Assembly (NCBI RefSeq): GCF_900129505.1
Contig: NZ_LT670818.1
Coordinates: forward strand, 1,984,001-2,048,000
DNA: 64,000 nucleotides
Direction: 5' to 3'
From: Bradyrhizobium erythrophlei
GTDB taxonomy: Bacteria > Pseudomonadota > Alphaproteobacteria > Rhizobiales > Xanthobacteraceae
Below, in pieces: positions 55,004 to 64,000 of this stretch (its first letter is position 1; the number at the start of each line of letters is the position of its first letter). The notes under the pieces were generated by a model. That model was not told the DNA's origin. It made no database searches and was given only the letters and a program-made list of their open reading frames with translations. Made by a program: the position numbers and the translations under genes.

Positions 55004-56193
55004 GCGAGCCTCGCAGCGGGTTTGCCGGTTGATGAAAATTCCTGTTCGTCGAGTTCGGCGCGCACGGAAGCGGTGTCGGCGCCAAGGGCCGGCACCTTCA
55101 ATCCCTCGCCGATATTGGTGCCGTTCCATTCGATCGGCAGCGCCGGCACGCGGAACGGCGCGCCATCGGCATTGAAGTTGTTGACGAGCCCGCCGGGGCG
55201 GAGCACATGCGGATCGCTAAAGAGATCCTCGGGGCGGTTGATCGGCGAGAAGCAGATGTTGAGGCGGTCCAGCCGCGCCGACAGTTCGGCGGAATTCCAG
55301 GTTTTTATCACTTCGGCGGCGCGCGGAATGATCCTCGACCGCGCGAGAATCCGATCGGTGGTGGTGCGCAAGGCCGGATCGTCCAGGAATTCCGTCATGC
55401 CGAACTCGCGGCAAAAGCTCTGCCAATGGCCTTCGGTGACGACGCCGATGAAGATGCGTTCGCCGCCTTCGGTCTCGAAGATGTCGTAGATCGGCCAGGC
55501 ATGTTCGCGCTCCGGCATCGAGCGCGGCTTGTTGCCGGTCATCTCATATTCGACCATGTGCTGCGCCACGAGAAAAAGACAGTTCTCGAACAGGCCGATG
55601 CGGATGTCGGCGCCCTTGGCGACATTCGCGCCCTTTGCACCGCGCTTCTGATAGAGCGCGGCGAGAATCGAGATCACGCCGAACATGCCGCCCATGATGT
55701 CGTTGGCAGACGAGCCGACCCGCTGCGGTTTTGCCACCGTGCCGGTCATGGCGGCGAGCCCCGACATCATCTGCACGACCTCGTCGAGCGCCGGCCGATG
55801 CTCGTAGGGGCCGGACAGAAAGCCCTTGTGTCCGCAGACGATCAGGTCCGGATATTTGCGGCGCAGCTCGTCCGCACCCAGCCCCTGCTTATCCAGCTGC
55901 CCGTCGCGGAAATTTTCCAGGAACACGTCGGCGCCGGCGAGCAGCCGATCCATGGTCTCGCGGTCCTCAGGCTTCTCGAAATCGAGCACGACGCTGCGCT
56001 TGCCGCGGTTGAACAGCGGAAAGAACGAGATTCCCATGCCGCCCAGGCTGCGCGTCTTGTCGCCTGCCGGCGGCTCGACCTTGATGACCTCAGCGCCCAG
56101 TTGCGCCAGCACCATGCCGCAGGTTGGGCCCATCACCATGTGGGTCATTTCGACGACCCGTACCCCCGTCAGCGGCAGGTCCTGCGTGCTCAT
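55000..56193 (-). CDS. CaiB/BaiF family CoA-transferase
   Basis: 397 residues. Blocks VRVVEMTHMVMGPTCGMVLA, GAEVIKVEPPAGDKTRSLGG and NRGKRSVVLDFEKPEDRETM define family III CoA-transferases; the catalytic Asp is in RPALDEVVQMMSGLA. With the following HMG-CoA lyase-like gene it probably activates a branched dicarboxylate (such as 3-hydroxy-3-methylglutarate) with CoA before cleavage. Divergent from the MFS gene. Confidence 0.88.
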   Translation of the reverse strand: MSTQDLPLTGVRVVEMTHMVMGPTCGMVLAQLGAEVIKVEPPAGDKTRSLGGMGISFFPLFNRGKRSVVLDFEKPEDRETMDRLLAGADVFLENFRDGQLDKQGLGADELRRKYPDLIVCGHKGFLSGPYEHRPALDEVVQMMSGLAAMTGTVAKPQRVGSSANDIMGGMFGVISILAALYQKRGAKGANVAKGADIRIGLFENCLFLVAQHMVEYEMTGNKPRSMPEREHAWPIYDIFETEGGERIFIGVVTEGHWQSFCREFGMTEFLDDPALRTTTDRILARSRIIPRAAEVIKTWNSAELSARLDRLNICFSPINRPEDLFSDPHVLRPGGLVNNFNADGAPFRVPALPIEWNGTNIGEGLKVPALGADTASVRAELDEQEFSSTGKPAARLA

Positions 56194-56349
56194 GGCGTCT
56201 CCTGGGTTACCTAAAACTTTGCTTTGCCGGACAAATTAGGCTTCCGGGCGGTATCCAGCAAATATAAACATGGCTGGTGACGGCCAAAAGCGTGCGAGGC
56301 AATGCAGCAATGCGTCCCGCGCGCAAAAAGAAAACACTGGGAGGAAGTC

Positions 56350-57759
56350 ATGACTGCCCTCGGCATCGACAGCGAACTCGACCTTGCATCTGCGCGCGGC
56401 GGGGCCGACGAGATATCGCGGCGGCTCGAAAGCCTGCCGGCATCCGCCTATTTGTGGCGGCTGGTGATCCTGCTGTCGCTCGGCGGCTGCTTCGAAATCT
56501 ACGACCTGTTTCTGACCGGCTATATCGCGCCGGGCCTCAACAAGAGCGGCCTGTTGACGACCACGACGCAGGCCTTTTTCGGCTTTTCCGGGATCGGCGC
56601 GTTCGTCGCGGCGACCTTCGCGGGATTGTTCGTCGGCACGTTCTTTCTCGGCTTTCTGGCCGACCGGTTCGGGCGGCGGGCGATCTTCACCTGGGCGCTG
56701 CTCGGCTACTCCGCGGCATCGGTGGCGATGGCGTGCCAGACCACGTCCGCGGGGTTGCTGCTGTGGCGCTTCATCGCCGGCATCGGCATCGGCGTCGAGA
56801 TCATCACCATCGACGCCTACATCACCGAGCTGGTGCCGAGCTGGATGCGGGGCCGCGCCTTCGCGGTCAACCAGGCCGTGATGTTCGTCGCGGTCCCCAT
56901 CGTCGCCGCGCTCGCGTGGTGGCTGGTTCCTCTCGCGCCTTACGGCATTGAAGGCTGGCGCTGGGTGGTGCTGATTGGGGCTGCCGCCAGCATGATCATC
57001 TGGATCTTGCGACTGTATGTGCCGGAAAGCCCGCTCTGGCTGGCGCGCCACGGACGAGCCGAGGAAGCGGTCAAAATCCTGCGGGCGCTGGAGGCCAAGG
57101 CCGGCGCCAGCGATGCGCGCCCGGAAAAGCGGGAGGCGCCGCCCGCGCGCGCAACCGCAAAAGTCGGGTATGCCGATCTGTTCAGACCGCCGTATTTGTC
57201 GCTGGTCGTGTTGTTCATGGTGTTCAATTTCTGCCAGGCCTTCGGCTTCTACGGCTTTGCCAACTGGGTGCCGACGCTCTTGGTCGAGAAGGGCATCACG
57301 GTGACAAAAAGCCTGCAATATTCCTTCATCGTCGCCTTCGCCTATCCGATCGCGCCGCTCTTGGCCGCAAGCTTTGCGGACCGATTCGAGCGCAAATGGA
57401 TCATCTGCGGCGCCTGCGTCGCGATCATCGTGTTCGGGCTGCTGTTTGCTCAACTGACGTTGCCGACGCTGCTGATCCTGTGCGGCGTGTTGCTCACCGC
57501 GGCCAACATGACGATGTCCTACGCCTATCATGCCTATCAGACCGAGGTGTTTCCGACCTCGGTCCGCGCCCGCGCCTCGGGGCTGGTTTATTCGATGAGC
57601 CGGGTCAGCGCGATGTTCTCGGGCTTCATCGTCGCCTATATGCTGCGTGAGGGCGGCATCAGTGGCGTGTTCGGTCTGATTACGACGGCAATGGTCGTCG
57701 TGATTGTAGCGATCGCGACCTTCGGCCCCGACGTGCGCGGCAAGCCGCTTGATGCCTAA
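56350..57759 (+). CDS. MFS transporter, sugar/metabolite-proton symporter type
   Basis: 469 residues from MTALGIDSELDLASARGGAD, start with GGAGG upstream. Twelve helices; the loop 2-3 motif is GFLADRFGRRA and the mid-loop has VPESPLWLARHGR, typical of the metabolite/H+ symporter group. It faces the CoA-transferase/lyase operon across a 156-base gap, so it may import that pathway's substrate. Confidence 0.87.
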   Translation: MTALGIDSELDLASARGGADEISRRLESLPASAYLWRLVILLSLGGCFEIYDLFLTGYIAPGLNKSGLLTTTTQAFFGFSGIGAFVAATFAGLFVGTFFLGFLADRFGRRAIFTWALLGYSAASVAMACQTTSAGLLLWRFIAGIGIGVEIITIDAYITELVPSWMRGRAFAVNQAVMFVAVPIVAALAWWLVPLAPYGIEGWRWVVLIGAAASMIIWILRLYVPESPLWLARHGRAEEAVKILRALEAKAGASDARPEKREAPPARATAKVGYADLFRPPYLSLVVLFMVFNFCQAFGFYGFANWVPTLLVEKGITVTKSLQYSFIVAFAYPIAPLLAASFADRFERKWIICGACVAIIVFGLLFAQLTLPTLLILCGVLLTAANMTMSYAYHAYQTEVFPTSVRARASGLVYSMSRVSAMFSGFIVAYMLREGGISGVFGLITTAMVVVIVAIATFGPDVRGKPLDA

Positions 57760-57836
57760 ACAACCGGTTTGGCCTTGCCGAAGCCGGCGCGCATGGCTAC
57801 CTCTCGCGAGGGTTTCTCGCTTGAGGTAAGACCGCC

Positions 57837-58589
57837 ATGCTGGACGCCGCCGTCAAGGCGCTTACGCAAATCCTGTCGCCGCCGATGCGTTCCATCCTGT
57901 GGCGCTCGATCGCGCTGGCGCTGGTGCTGATCACGGTGCTGGCGATCGGGCTGCAGCGGCTGTTGAGCTGGCTTGCAACCTCGGGCGAAGGCTGGGCCGA
58001 GGCAATGCTGGGCCCTAACTTCCAGACCCCGCTCAACGTGCTTTCCTGGATTGTCTCGGTCGCCGCCGGTTTCGGCGTCGTGTTCGGCGCGGTATTCCTG
58101 ATGCCGGCGATCACCTCGCTGGTGGCGAGCTTTTTCGTCGACGACGTCGCCGAGCATGTCGAGCTGGAATACTATCCGGCGGAGCGCCCCGGCGTGGCGC
58201 TGCCGCTCGGTGTCGCCATGACCGAAGGCGTCAAGACCGCGCTGTTGACGATCCTGGTCTATCTGATCGCACTGCCGTTCGTGTTCTTTGCAGGCGTGGG
58301 CTTCCTAGCCTTCTTCATCGCCACCGCCTGGCTGTTGGGGCGGGAATATTTCGAACTCGCGGCTATGCGGTTCCGCCCGCCGGCGGAAGCCAAGGCGATG
58401 CGCAAGGACAATGCGGCGGTGATCTTCACCGCGGGCCTCTTCATCGCCGCCTTCGTGTCGATCCCGATTGTCAATCTGGCAACGCCGTTGTTCGGCATGG
58501 CCTTCATGGTCCACATGCACAAGCGCCTGAGCGGGCCGCGGCCGGAGCTGATCGAGCCGGGGCGGAAGACCAGTGTGCCAATTATCTGA
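57837..58589 (+). CDS. CysZ/EI24-like membrane protein
   Basis: 250 residues. Hydrophobic segments and GAVFLMPAITSLVASFFVDD with VELEYYPAERPGVALPLG match the EI24 (PF07264) domain of CysZ, a sulfate-transport-related family; ATAWLLGREYFELAAMRFRP is another typical block. Function here unproven. It is followed by a dispersed repeat. Confidence 0.83.
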   Translation: MLDAAVKALTQILSPPMRSILWRSIALALVLITVLAIGLQRLLSWLATSGEGWAEAMLGPNFQTPLNVLSWIVSVAAGFGVVFGAVFLMPAITSLVASFFVDDVAEHVELEYYPAERPGVALPLGVAMTEGVKTALLTILVYLIALPFVFFAGVGFLAFFIATAWLLGREYFELAAMRFRPPAEAKAMRKDNAAVIFTAGLFIAAFVSIPIVNLATPLFGMAFMVHMHKRLSGPRPELIEPGRKTSVPII

Positions 58590-58590
58590 T

Positions 58591-58691
58591 CCTCATGGTG
58601 AGGAGCGCGTCTTCGCGCGTCTCGAACCATGAGTGCCCGCCTGCCGACCATCCTTCGAGACGCCGCGCAAGCGCGGCTCCTCAGGATGAGG
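58591..58691. repeat. CCTCATGGTGAGGAGC dispersed repeat
   Basis: Ends are inverted (CCTCATGGTGAGGAGCGCG against CGCGGCTCCTCAGGATGAGG), with inner TCTCGAACCATGA and CATCCTTCGAGACG. A common Bradyrhizobium intergenic palindrome. Confidence 0.85.
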
Positions 58692-58724
58692 ACGGAGCAG
58701 GTTAATATTAGATAGAGAACCCTC

Positions 58725-60353
58725 CTACACCCGCGTCCACCCCAACCGCCGCCGCAGCGCCTGCGCGGCGCCGAACGGCGTGGGCATCAACGGTCCCGGC
58801 GGCGCCCGGGTCATCAGGGCGACGAAACCCAGCGCGATCATCGCCAGCCAGAATGTCAGCCAGAATCCGTCGATATAGGCGAGCACGTTCGCCTCGCGCG
58901 CGACCAGCGCCGAGAGCGTTCCCAGCGCGCGGGCCGGCGCGGTTGCCGCGCCGTGGCTGGCAAAGCTGTCCGACAACTGCTTGAGCATCCGGACCACCTT
59001 GTCGCCGCCGCTCTCGATATGCTGGCCGATATAATTGGAGTGGATCTGCGCGCGGACGCGCAGCCAGGTGCCCATCAGCGCCACGCCGATCTCGGCGCCG
59101 CCGAGCCGCATGACCTGGACATAGGCAGCAAACGCGGTGGCCCGGGTAAAGTCGGAGTTCGACAGCGCGATGAGGAGGATCGGCAGCAGGGTGAAGGCCT
59201 GTCCGATCGATTGCAGCAAGGCGATCACGACGAAATCGCCGAGCGCCCAGTCGTGCGTCAGCTGCGTACCCAGCAAATTCGCCGCGGCGAAGGCCGACAG
59301 GCCAATGATCAGCACGCCCCTGGGGTCGACATGCCGAAGCATGAAGATCGACACCGGCACCAGCACGAACATCGGCAGCGCGCCCCAGAGCACCAGCAGC
59401 ACGCCGGTCTGCTCGGGACGCAACTGGCCGACGACCGAAAGAAAGTTCGGCACCAGCGATGAATTGGACAGGCTGGTGAGCGTGTAGAGCAGGATGACGA
59501 CCAGCGAGAGCCCGACATTGCGCGAGAACAACACGCTGACATGGGCCCAGGGCCGGCGAACCAGCATCTCGTTGATCAGGAAGGCGACGCACAGCACGCC
59601 GCCGCCGATCACGAGCGCGGCGACCGTGCCGGATCCCAGCCAGTCGAGGCGATTGCCCTGATCGAGCCCGGCATAGATCATGGAAACGCCGGTGCCGAGC
59701 AGCAGCATGCCGCCCCAGTCGGCATCCCTGAGCACCTCGCGGTTGACCGGTTCTCGCGGCGTGCCGAAATAGACCATCAGCCCCATCAGCGGCGCGATCA
59801 CGGCGCCCTGCCAGTACAGCCACTGCCAGCCCGGATGATCGACGTAAAACCCGACCACCAAGGTGCTGCTGTCGAGCGCGAAGCCGACCCGGATCGCATA
59901 GATCGCGATTGCCGGCAGCCACCAGCGGATCGGCAAATTGCGCAAGATGATCATCAGCGTCGCAGGCACGAAGGTGCCGAGCAGAATGCCATGAACGATG
60001 CTGAGCGCAATCAGCGTCGGATAGTTGCGCACGAACGGGATCAGCAGCGAGACCAGGGCGTAGACCAGACTCGGAATGCCGAGCACGCGGCGCAGCCCGA
60101 ACGCGGTCGCAAGCCACGCCACCGCCGGCGCGATGAAGATCTGCGAGCCGATCGACGCCGTGGAAAGCCAGGCACCCTCGTCAAAGCCCAGCGAGAAGGC
60201 GCCGCGCAGATCGGCCAAGCCGACCGACGTCAGGCGGCTGTCGAAATTGGCGAGAAACGAGCCGAGCAGGACGGCGGCGACCGCGAACAAAGGCTGCGGC
60301 GCGATGCCGCCGCGCGAGCGCGGGCCCTGCCCGTTGTCGCTACTTTCCGCCAT
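58725..60353 (-). CDS. EmrB-type multidrug efflux MFS transporter
   Basis: 542 residues from MAESSDNGQGPRSRGG. DHA2 family, 14 helices: ANFDSRLTSVGLADLRGAFS near the start, EGAWLSTASIGSQIFIAPAV, and a C-terminal region with AQIHSNYIGQHIESGGDKV. It overlaps the upstream EmrA-like gene by 14 bases, so the two form a pump unit with an outer-membrane partner encoded elsewhere. Confidence 0.88.
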   Translation of the reverse strand: MAESSDNGQGPRSRGGIAPQPLFAVAAVLLGSFLANFDSRLTSVGLADLRGAFSLGFDEGAWLSTASIGSQIFIAPAVAWLATAFGLRRVLGIPSLVYALVSLLIPFVRNYPTLIALSIVHGILLGTFVPATLMIILRNLPIRWWLPAIAIYAIRVGFALDSSTLVVGFYVDHPGWQWLYWQGAVIAPLMGLMVYFGTPREPVNREVLRDADWGGMLLLGTGVSMIYAGLDQGNRLDWLGSGTVAALVIGGGVLCVAFLINEMLVRRPWAHVSVLFSRNVGLSLVVILLYTLTSLSNSSLVPNFLSVVGQLRPEQTGVLLVLWGALPMFVLVPVSIFMLRHVDPRGVLIIGLSAFAAANLLGTQLTHDWALGDFVVIALLQSIGQAFTLLPILLIALSNSDFTRATAFAAYVQVMRLGGAEIGVALMGTWLRVRAQIHSNYIGQHIESGGDKVVRMLKQLSDSFASHGAATAPARALGTLSALVAREANVLAYIDGFWLTFWLAMIALGFVALMTRAPPGPLMPTPFGAAQALRRRLGWTRV

Positions 60354-61569
60354 CAGCCGCAGTCTCGTCGGTGTGAATGCGGGATTCCACCGACATTCCC
60401 GGCAGCAGGCGCTCCAGCAGCTTCTGGCCCTTGTCGAACGCGATCCGGACCGGGATGCGCTGCACCACCTTGGTGAAATTGCCCGTCGCGTTGTCCGGCG
60501 GCAGCAGCGCGAATTGCGAGCCGCTGGCGGGCGCGATGCGCTCGACATGGCCATGCAGTTTCTCGCGCGAGAACGTGTCGACGGCAATGTCGACCGGCTG
60601 GCCCGGCTTGACGTTGGTGAGCTGGGTCTCCTTGTAATTGGCGATGATATAGACGTCAGGCAGCGGCACGACGTCGATCAGATTGCTGCCGATATTGACG
60701 TAGTCGTTGGGCTGAACCTGCCGCTCGCCGACCACGCCGTCGAACGGCGCGACGATCTTGGTGTAGCCGAGCTTGAGTTTGGCCGCGGCCAGCACCGCCT
60801 TGGCGCCCAGCAGATCCGCCTCGCGCTGCTTCTTGGTGCCGGACAGCACTTCGAGCTGATGCCGCTCGGCCGCGATGAGGGCGCGGCTCGCCCGCACGTC
60901 GGCCTGCGCGCGGGCGTAGGCAGCGGTGGCCTGTTCGAGCTTTTGCCGTGTGCCGGCCTCGGTCTGGGTCAACGACTGCTGCCGCTCCTGCTCCTCGCGG
61001 GTTTCGACCTCCTGCGCCTGCGCCGACACCTGCTGTGCCTCGCCTTGCGCGATGGTTGCGTATTGCAGCTCGACCTGGTTAGCGAGATTGTCGAGCGCGG
61101 CCTGTGCGCCGGCGACGCCGGCCTCGGCCTGCGCGACCTGGGCTTCGTAGTCGGCCGGATCGATTTGGACCAGAAGATCGCCGGCCTTGACGCGCTGAAA
61201 GTCCTTGACGGCGACGGTGAGGACCTCACCGGCGACACGGCTGCTCAGCCGGGTCAACTCGGCCTTGATATAGGCATCGTTGGTGGTCTGGATCCTGGCC
61301 GCCCCGACCCATTCATCCCAGCGCAGCGTCGCCAGTGCGACAAATCCGAAGGCCACCAGCACAGCGAACAGCGGAAGCGCAAGACGGCCCAACGTACCGC
61401 GCGAAACGGGCGGTGGCGAAGTTGACGCAGTGGCGATGGGCGCGGGCGGCGCGGATGGTGTTGATCCGGTCTGGCCCGCCGAGGGTGCCGGGCGGATCTG
61501 ATCCTGCTGACTCAAGGACGCCACCTCTACTTCAATCTTCCCCATTCCAACAGCGAGGGAAGATTGCAT
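60340..61569 (-). CDS. EmrA/HlyD-family membrane fusion protein
   Basis: 409 residues. One N-terminal helix (LGRLALPLFAVLVAFGFVAL, about 60-80), a lipoyl/barrel part (TNDAYIKAELTRLSSRVAGE), a long coiled coil rich in Gln/Glu (QQVSAQAQEVETREEQERQQ) and the return strand APFDGVVGERQVQPNDYVNI. It links EmrB to the outer membrane. MGKIEVEV at 61545 is an alternative start; neither has a strong ribosome-binding site. Confidence 0.88.
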   Translation of the reverse strand: MQSSLAVGMGKIEVEVASLSQQDQIRPAPSAGQTGSTPSAPPAPIATASTSPPPVSRGTLGRLALPLFAVLVAFGFVALATLRWDEWVGAARIQTTNDAYIKAELTRLSSRVAGEVLTVAVKDFQRVKAGDLLVQIDPADYEAQVAQAEAGVAGAQAALDNLANQVELQYATIAQGEAQQVSAQAQEVETREEQERQQSLTQTEAGTRQKLEQATAAYARAQADVRASRALIAAERHQLEVLSGTKKQREADLLGAKAVLAAAKLKLGYTKIVAPFDGVVGERQVQPNDYVNIGSNLIDVVPLPDVYIIANYKETQLTNVKPGQPVDIAVDTFSREKLHGHVERIAPASGSQFALLPPDNATGNFTKVVQRIPVRIAFDKGQKLLERLLPGMSVESRIHTDETAADGGK

Positions 61570-61597
61570 TCCGCTATGCCATCACAGCGATCATGCC

Positions 61598-62398
61598 TCA
61601 AACCGTCTTTTCCGGCCAGCGGCAGAGATCATTGATCAGGCATACCTCGCAGCGCGGCTTGCGCGCCAGACAAGTATAGCGGCCGTGCAGGATCAGCCAG
61701 TGATGCGCATGCAGCATGAATTCGGGCGGAATCACGCGCTCCAGGCCGAGTTCCACATCCAGCGGCGTGTTGCCGGGCGCAAGCCCCGTGCGGTTGCCGA
61801 CCCGGAACACGTGGGTATCGACCGCCATGGTGTGCTCGCCGAACGCCATGTTGAGCACGACATTGGCGGTCTTGCGTCCCGCCCCGGGCAGCGACTCGAT
61901 TTCGGCGCGGCTGCGCGGCACCTCGCCGCCGAATTCGGCGATCAGTTTTTCCGAGAGCGCAATGACGTTCTTCGCCTTGTTTCGAAAAAGCCCGATGGTC
62001 TTGATGTAGTCGCGCACATTCTCCTCGCCGAGCGCGAGCATCTTCTGCGGCGTGTCGGCAACCGCAAACAGCGCCCGCGTCGCCTTGTTGACACCGGCGT
62101 CGGTCGCCTGCGCCGACAGCACCACGGCGACCAGCAGCGTAAAGGGATTGAGATGCTCCAGCTCGCCCTTCGGCTCGGGATTGGCTTTGCGAAAACGGCT
62201 GAAGGCTTCGTAAACCTCGGCTGGCGTCCACGGCTTTGTCTTTTTGGTTGCGGCGCGCGCCGGCACCGATCGGCCCGCGGCTTTGTTGGCCGGCCTTCCG
62301 CGCTTCGCCTTCGCCGCCGCGGGAGCCTTGGCCTTGCCGGCGCGTTGTGGAACAGTTGCTTTCGATTTGGGCAGGGGCTTGCGGGTGATTTTCGCCAT
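61598..62398 (-). CDS. nth: Endonuclease III
   Basis: 266 residues from MAKITRKPLPKSKATVPQRA. A basic, Ala/Lys-rich extension of about 55 residues precedes the enzyme. Helix-hairpin-helix LPGAGRKTANVVLN, catalytic Lys in that segment and Asp in AVDTHVFRVGNR; the [4Fe-4S] ligands are CLARKPRCEVCLINDLC. A DNA glycosylase/AP lyase for oxidised pyrimidines. Convergent start with DUF2244. Confidence 0.95.
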   Translation of the reverse strand: MAKITRKPLPKSKATVPQRAGKAKAPAAAKAKRGRPANKAAGRSVPARAATKKTKPWTPAEVYEAFSRFRKANPEPKGELEHLNPFTLLVAVVLSAQATDAGVNKATRALFAVADTPQKMLALGEENVRDYIKTIGLFRNKAKNVIALSEKLIAEFGGEVPRSRAEIESLPGAGRKTANVVLNMAFGEHTMAVDTHVFRVGNRTGLAPGNTPLDVELGLERVIPPEFMLHAHHWLILHGRYTCLARKPRCEVCLINDLCRWPEKTV

Positions 62399-62420
62399 GA
62401 TGGGGGTATACTGACAGGCC

Positions 62421-62939
62421 ATGACCACAGGCAACGATTTTGATCCGGACGCACAGCCGGAGATTTTTTCGGCGCTGCTGACGCCGCATCGCTCGCTGAA
62501 CCGGGCCGGCTTTCTGGTCGTGATGGCGTTCGTCACCTTCGTCAGCTTTGTCGCCGGCATGGCGTTTCTGCTGATGGGCGCCTGGCCGGTGCTGGGCGTT
62601 TTCAGCCTCGATGTACTGGCGATCTACTGGGCGTTCAAGGTCAATTTTCGCCGCGCCAAAGCGAGCGAGGAAATCCTCGTGACGCCGTCGGAGCTGCGCC
62701 TGCGCCGGATCAGCCATCGCGGCCACGTGGTCGAATTCGTGCTCAATCCGCTGTGGGTGCGGCTCGACCAGATCAGCCACGCCGAATATGGCATCGAAAA
62801 GCTTTATCTGGTTTCCAAGGGCCGCCATTTCGCGATCGGAAGCTTTCTGGGACCCGACGAAAAGGCCAGCTTTGCCAAAGCCTTGACGGCTGCGCTGCAG
62901 GCCGCCAAGCGGGGTCCGACCCATAACCCGATCTCGTGA
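62421..62939 (+). CDS. DUF2244 membrane protein
   Basis: 172 residues. Two helices (GFLVVMAFVTFVSFVAGMAF and LGVFSLDVLAIYWAF), then FRRAKASEEILVTPSELRLR and a C-terminal beta-rich domain with LVSKGRHFAIGSFLGPDEKA. DUF2244 proteins are common in alphaproteobacteria; function unknown. Divergent from nth. Confidence 0.87.
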   Translation: MTTGNDFDPDAQPEIFSALLTPHRSLNRAGFLVVMAFVTFVSFVAGMAFLLMGAWPVLGVFSLDVLAIYWAFKVNFRRAKASEEILVTPSELRLRRISHRGHVVEFVLNPLWVRLDQISHAEYGIEKLYLVSKGRHFAIGSFLGPDEKASFAKALTAALQAAKRGPTHNPIS

Positions 62940-62995
62940 ACTGCTGATCGGGAATCGGGTGGTTTCGATCGCGCCCCCAGCCTACATCCTAAGCC

Positions 62996-63892
62996 ATGAT
63001 GAACCTCGCCATGAATGAGCACCGCCTCACCAAACCGGGACCCCAGAACGCCGCGCTGCGCGACTATGATTCGGTGCGGCGCGCCATCGCCTTCATCTCG
63101 GAGCATTGGCGCACGCAGCCGACCATCGAGGCGATGGCGGATGCCGCGGCCGTGACGCCGGATGAGCTGCATCATCTGTTTCGCCGCTGGGCCGGGCTGA
63201 CCCCGAAGGCCTTCATGCAGGCGCTGACGCTTGATCACGCCAAGGGCCTGTTACGCGATTCCGCCAGCATCCTCGACGCCGCACTCGACTCCGGACTTTC
63301 CGGCCCGGGACGGCTGCACGATCTGTTCGTCACCCATGAGGCGATGTCGCCGGGCGAGTGGAAGAACGGCGGCGCCGGCATGACGCTGCGTTACGGTTTT
63401 CATCCTTCGCCGTTCGGAACCGCGATCGTGATCGCCAGCGGCCGCGGGCTGGCCGGGCTGGCGTTTGCGGATCCGGGCGAGGAATCGGCCGCGCTCGCCG
63501 ACATGCAGCGACGCTGGCCGCGCGCGACCTATGTCGAGGACCGTGACGGCACGGCCGGATTGGCGCAGCGCATCTTCGACCCCAAGCTGTGGCGACCCGA
63601 TCAGCCGCTGCGCGTGGTTCTGATCGGCACCGATTTCGAGGTGCGGGTGTGGGAGACGCTGTTGAAGATCCCGATGGGCCGCGCGGTCTGCTATTCGGAC
63701 ATCGCCAGCAACATCAAGAGCCCGAAGGCCTCGCGCGCGGTCGGTGCCGCGGTCGGCAAGAACCCGCTTTCGTTCGTGGTGCCCTGCCATCGCGCGCTCG
63801 GCAAGAGCGGCGCGCTGACCGGCTACCACTGGGGCATCACCCGCAAGCAGGCGATGATCGGCTGGGAAGCCGGGCAGGTGGGGATACAGTAG
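62996..63892 (+). CDS. Ada-like O6-alkylguanine-DNA alkyltransferase with AraC HTH
   Basis: 298 residues. An N-terminal AraC-type helix-turn-helix (about 20-110: IEAMADAAAVTPDELHHLFR, SGLSGPGRLHDLFV) is followed by the methyltransferase domain with the active Cys in VVPCHRALGKSG. The zinc-binding Cys38 domain of E. coli Ada is absent, so it is the short Ada/Ogt fusion that repairs O6-methylguanine without the phosphotriester sensor. Confidence 0.92.
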   Translation: MMNLAMNEHRLTKPGPQNAALRDYDSVRRAIAFISEHWRTQPTIEAMADAAAVTPDELHHLFRRWAGLTPKAFMQALTLDHAKGLLRDSASILDAALDSGLSGPGRLHDLFVTHEAMSPGEWKNGGAGMTLRYGFHPSPFGTAIVIASGRGLAGLAFADPGEESAALADMQRRWPRATYVEDRDGTAGLAQRIFDPKLWRPDQPLRVVLIGTDFEVRVWETLLKIPMGRAVCYSDIASNIKSPKASRAVGAAVGKNPLSFVVPCHRALGKSGALTGYHWGITRKQAMIGWEAGQVGIQ

Positions 63893-63905
63893 GGCCTTGC
63901 AATCC

Positions 63906-63998
63906 TAGGGTGGGCAAAGGCGCTCTTGCGCCGTGCCCACCGTCCATGATGGATCGCAAATTGAGCGGCGGGCGCGCTGCGCTTTGCCCACCCTACGG
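63906..63998. repeat. AGGGTGGGCAAAG...CTTTGCCCACCCT repeat
   Basis: Arms CTAGGGTGGGCAAAGGCGC and GCGCTTTGCCCACCCTACGG are inverted over the ends of a 93-base element, with an inner CGCCGTGCCCACCGTCCATG. A frequent Bradyrhizobium intergenic palindrome. Confidence 0.85.
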
Positions 63999-64000
63999 TT

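Overview
The window reads as chromosomal DNA of an alphaproteobacterium of the Bradyrhizobium type (Nitrobacteraceae). It is GC-rich and tightly packed, and protein families and gene order match that group: aroA-cmk-rpsA-sppA-ihfB, lptC-lptA-lptB-rpoN-hpf-ptsN, infC-rpmI-rplT-pheS-pheT, and an ohrR/ohr pair. Many short palindromic intergenic repeats of the kind scattered through Bradyrhizobium and Rhodopseudomonas genomes are also present. This is inference from gene content; no ribosomal RNA is in the window.

Layout. 1-7.5 kb: a minus-strand housekeeping block (trpF fragment, lapA-like, ihfB, sppA, rpsA, cmk, aroA), then a divergent FYDLN-acid gene and tRNA-Ala. 7.6-9.1 kb: GIY-YIG gene and the ohrR/ohr organic-peroxide switch with its operator. 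9.2-14.8 kb: a CaiB/BaiF CoA-transferase and a complete ugpBAEC glycerol-3-phosphate ABC importer. 15-16 kb: a small heat-shock gene with a sigma-32-like promoter and a hairpin around its ribosome-binding site, then DUF1150. 16-22.8 kb: the rpoN/LPS-transport cluster, with a nucleotidyltransferase remnant beyond ptsN. 22.9-29.5 kb: tRNA-Leu and assorted metabolic genes (NDUFA9-like, uppP, GST, queG, thioesterase-like, NTF2-like, hydrolase). 29.8-36.6 kb: the infC-to-pheT translation block, with an ASCH-domain gene between pheS and pheT and a TSUP exporter overlapping pheT. 36.8-40.7 kb: PP-loop ATPase, Tat-exported amine oxidase, YiiX-like hydrolase, methyltransferase.

40.7-53.9 kb is an accessory metal-handling region, probably for copper. 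It has a DUF2182/DUF1326 pair, a CopB-type P-type ATPase with a His-rich N-terminus, a Met-rich c-type cytochrome, a small exported protein, an ECF sigma factor with its NrsF/DUF1109 anti-sigma, a CusA/CusB efflux pump, a FixH-like protein and a Met/Cys-rich exported protein. It shows decay: a permease with an internal deletion beside a stray copy of a cytochrome 3' end, and a sigma/anti-sigma pair apparently fused by one deletion that removed the end of the sigma factor and the start of its anti-sigma factor.

54-64 kb: a CoA-transferase/HMG-CoA-lyase operon divergent from an MFS transporter (a plausible 3-hydroxy-3-methylglutarate or similar catabolic unit), a CysZ/EI24-like membrane protein, an EmrAB-type efflux pair, endonuclease III, DUF2244 and an Ada/Ogt-type repair gene. 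No prophage, CRISPR array, rRNA or intact transposase was seen. The strongest leads are the fused sigma/NrsF locus with an apparently conserved autoregulatory promoter, the heat-shock leader, and the DUF2182/DUF1326 metal module.
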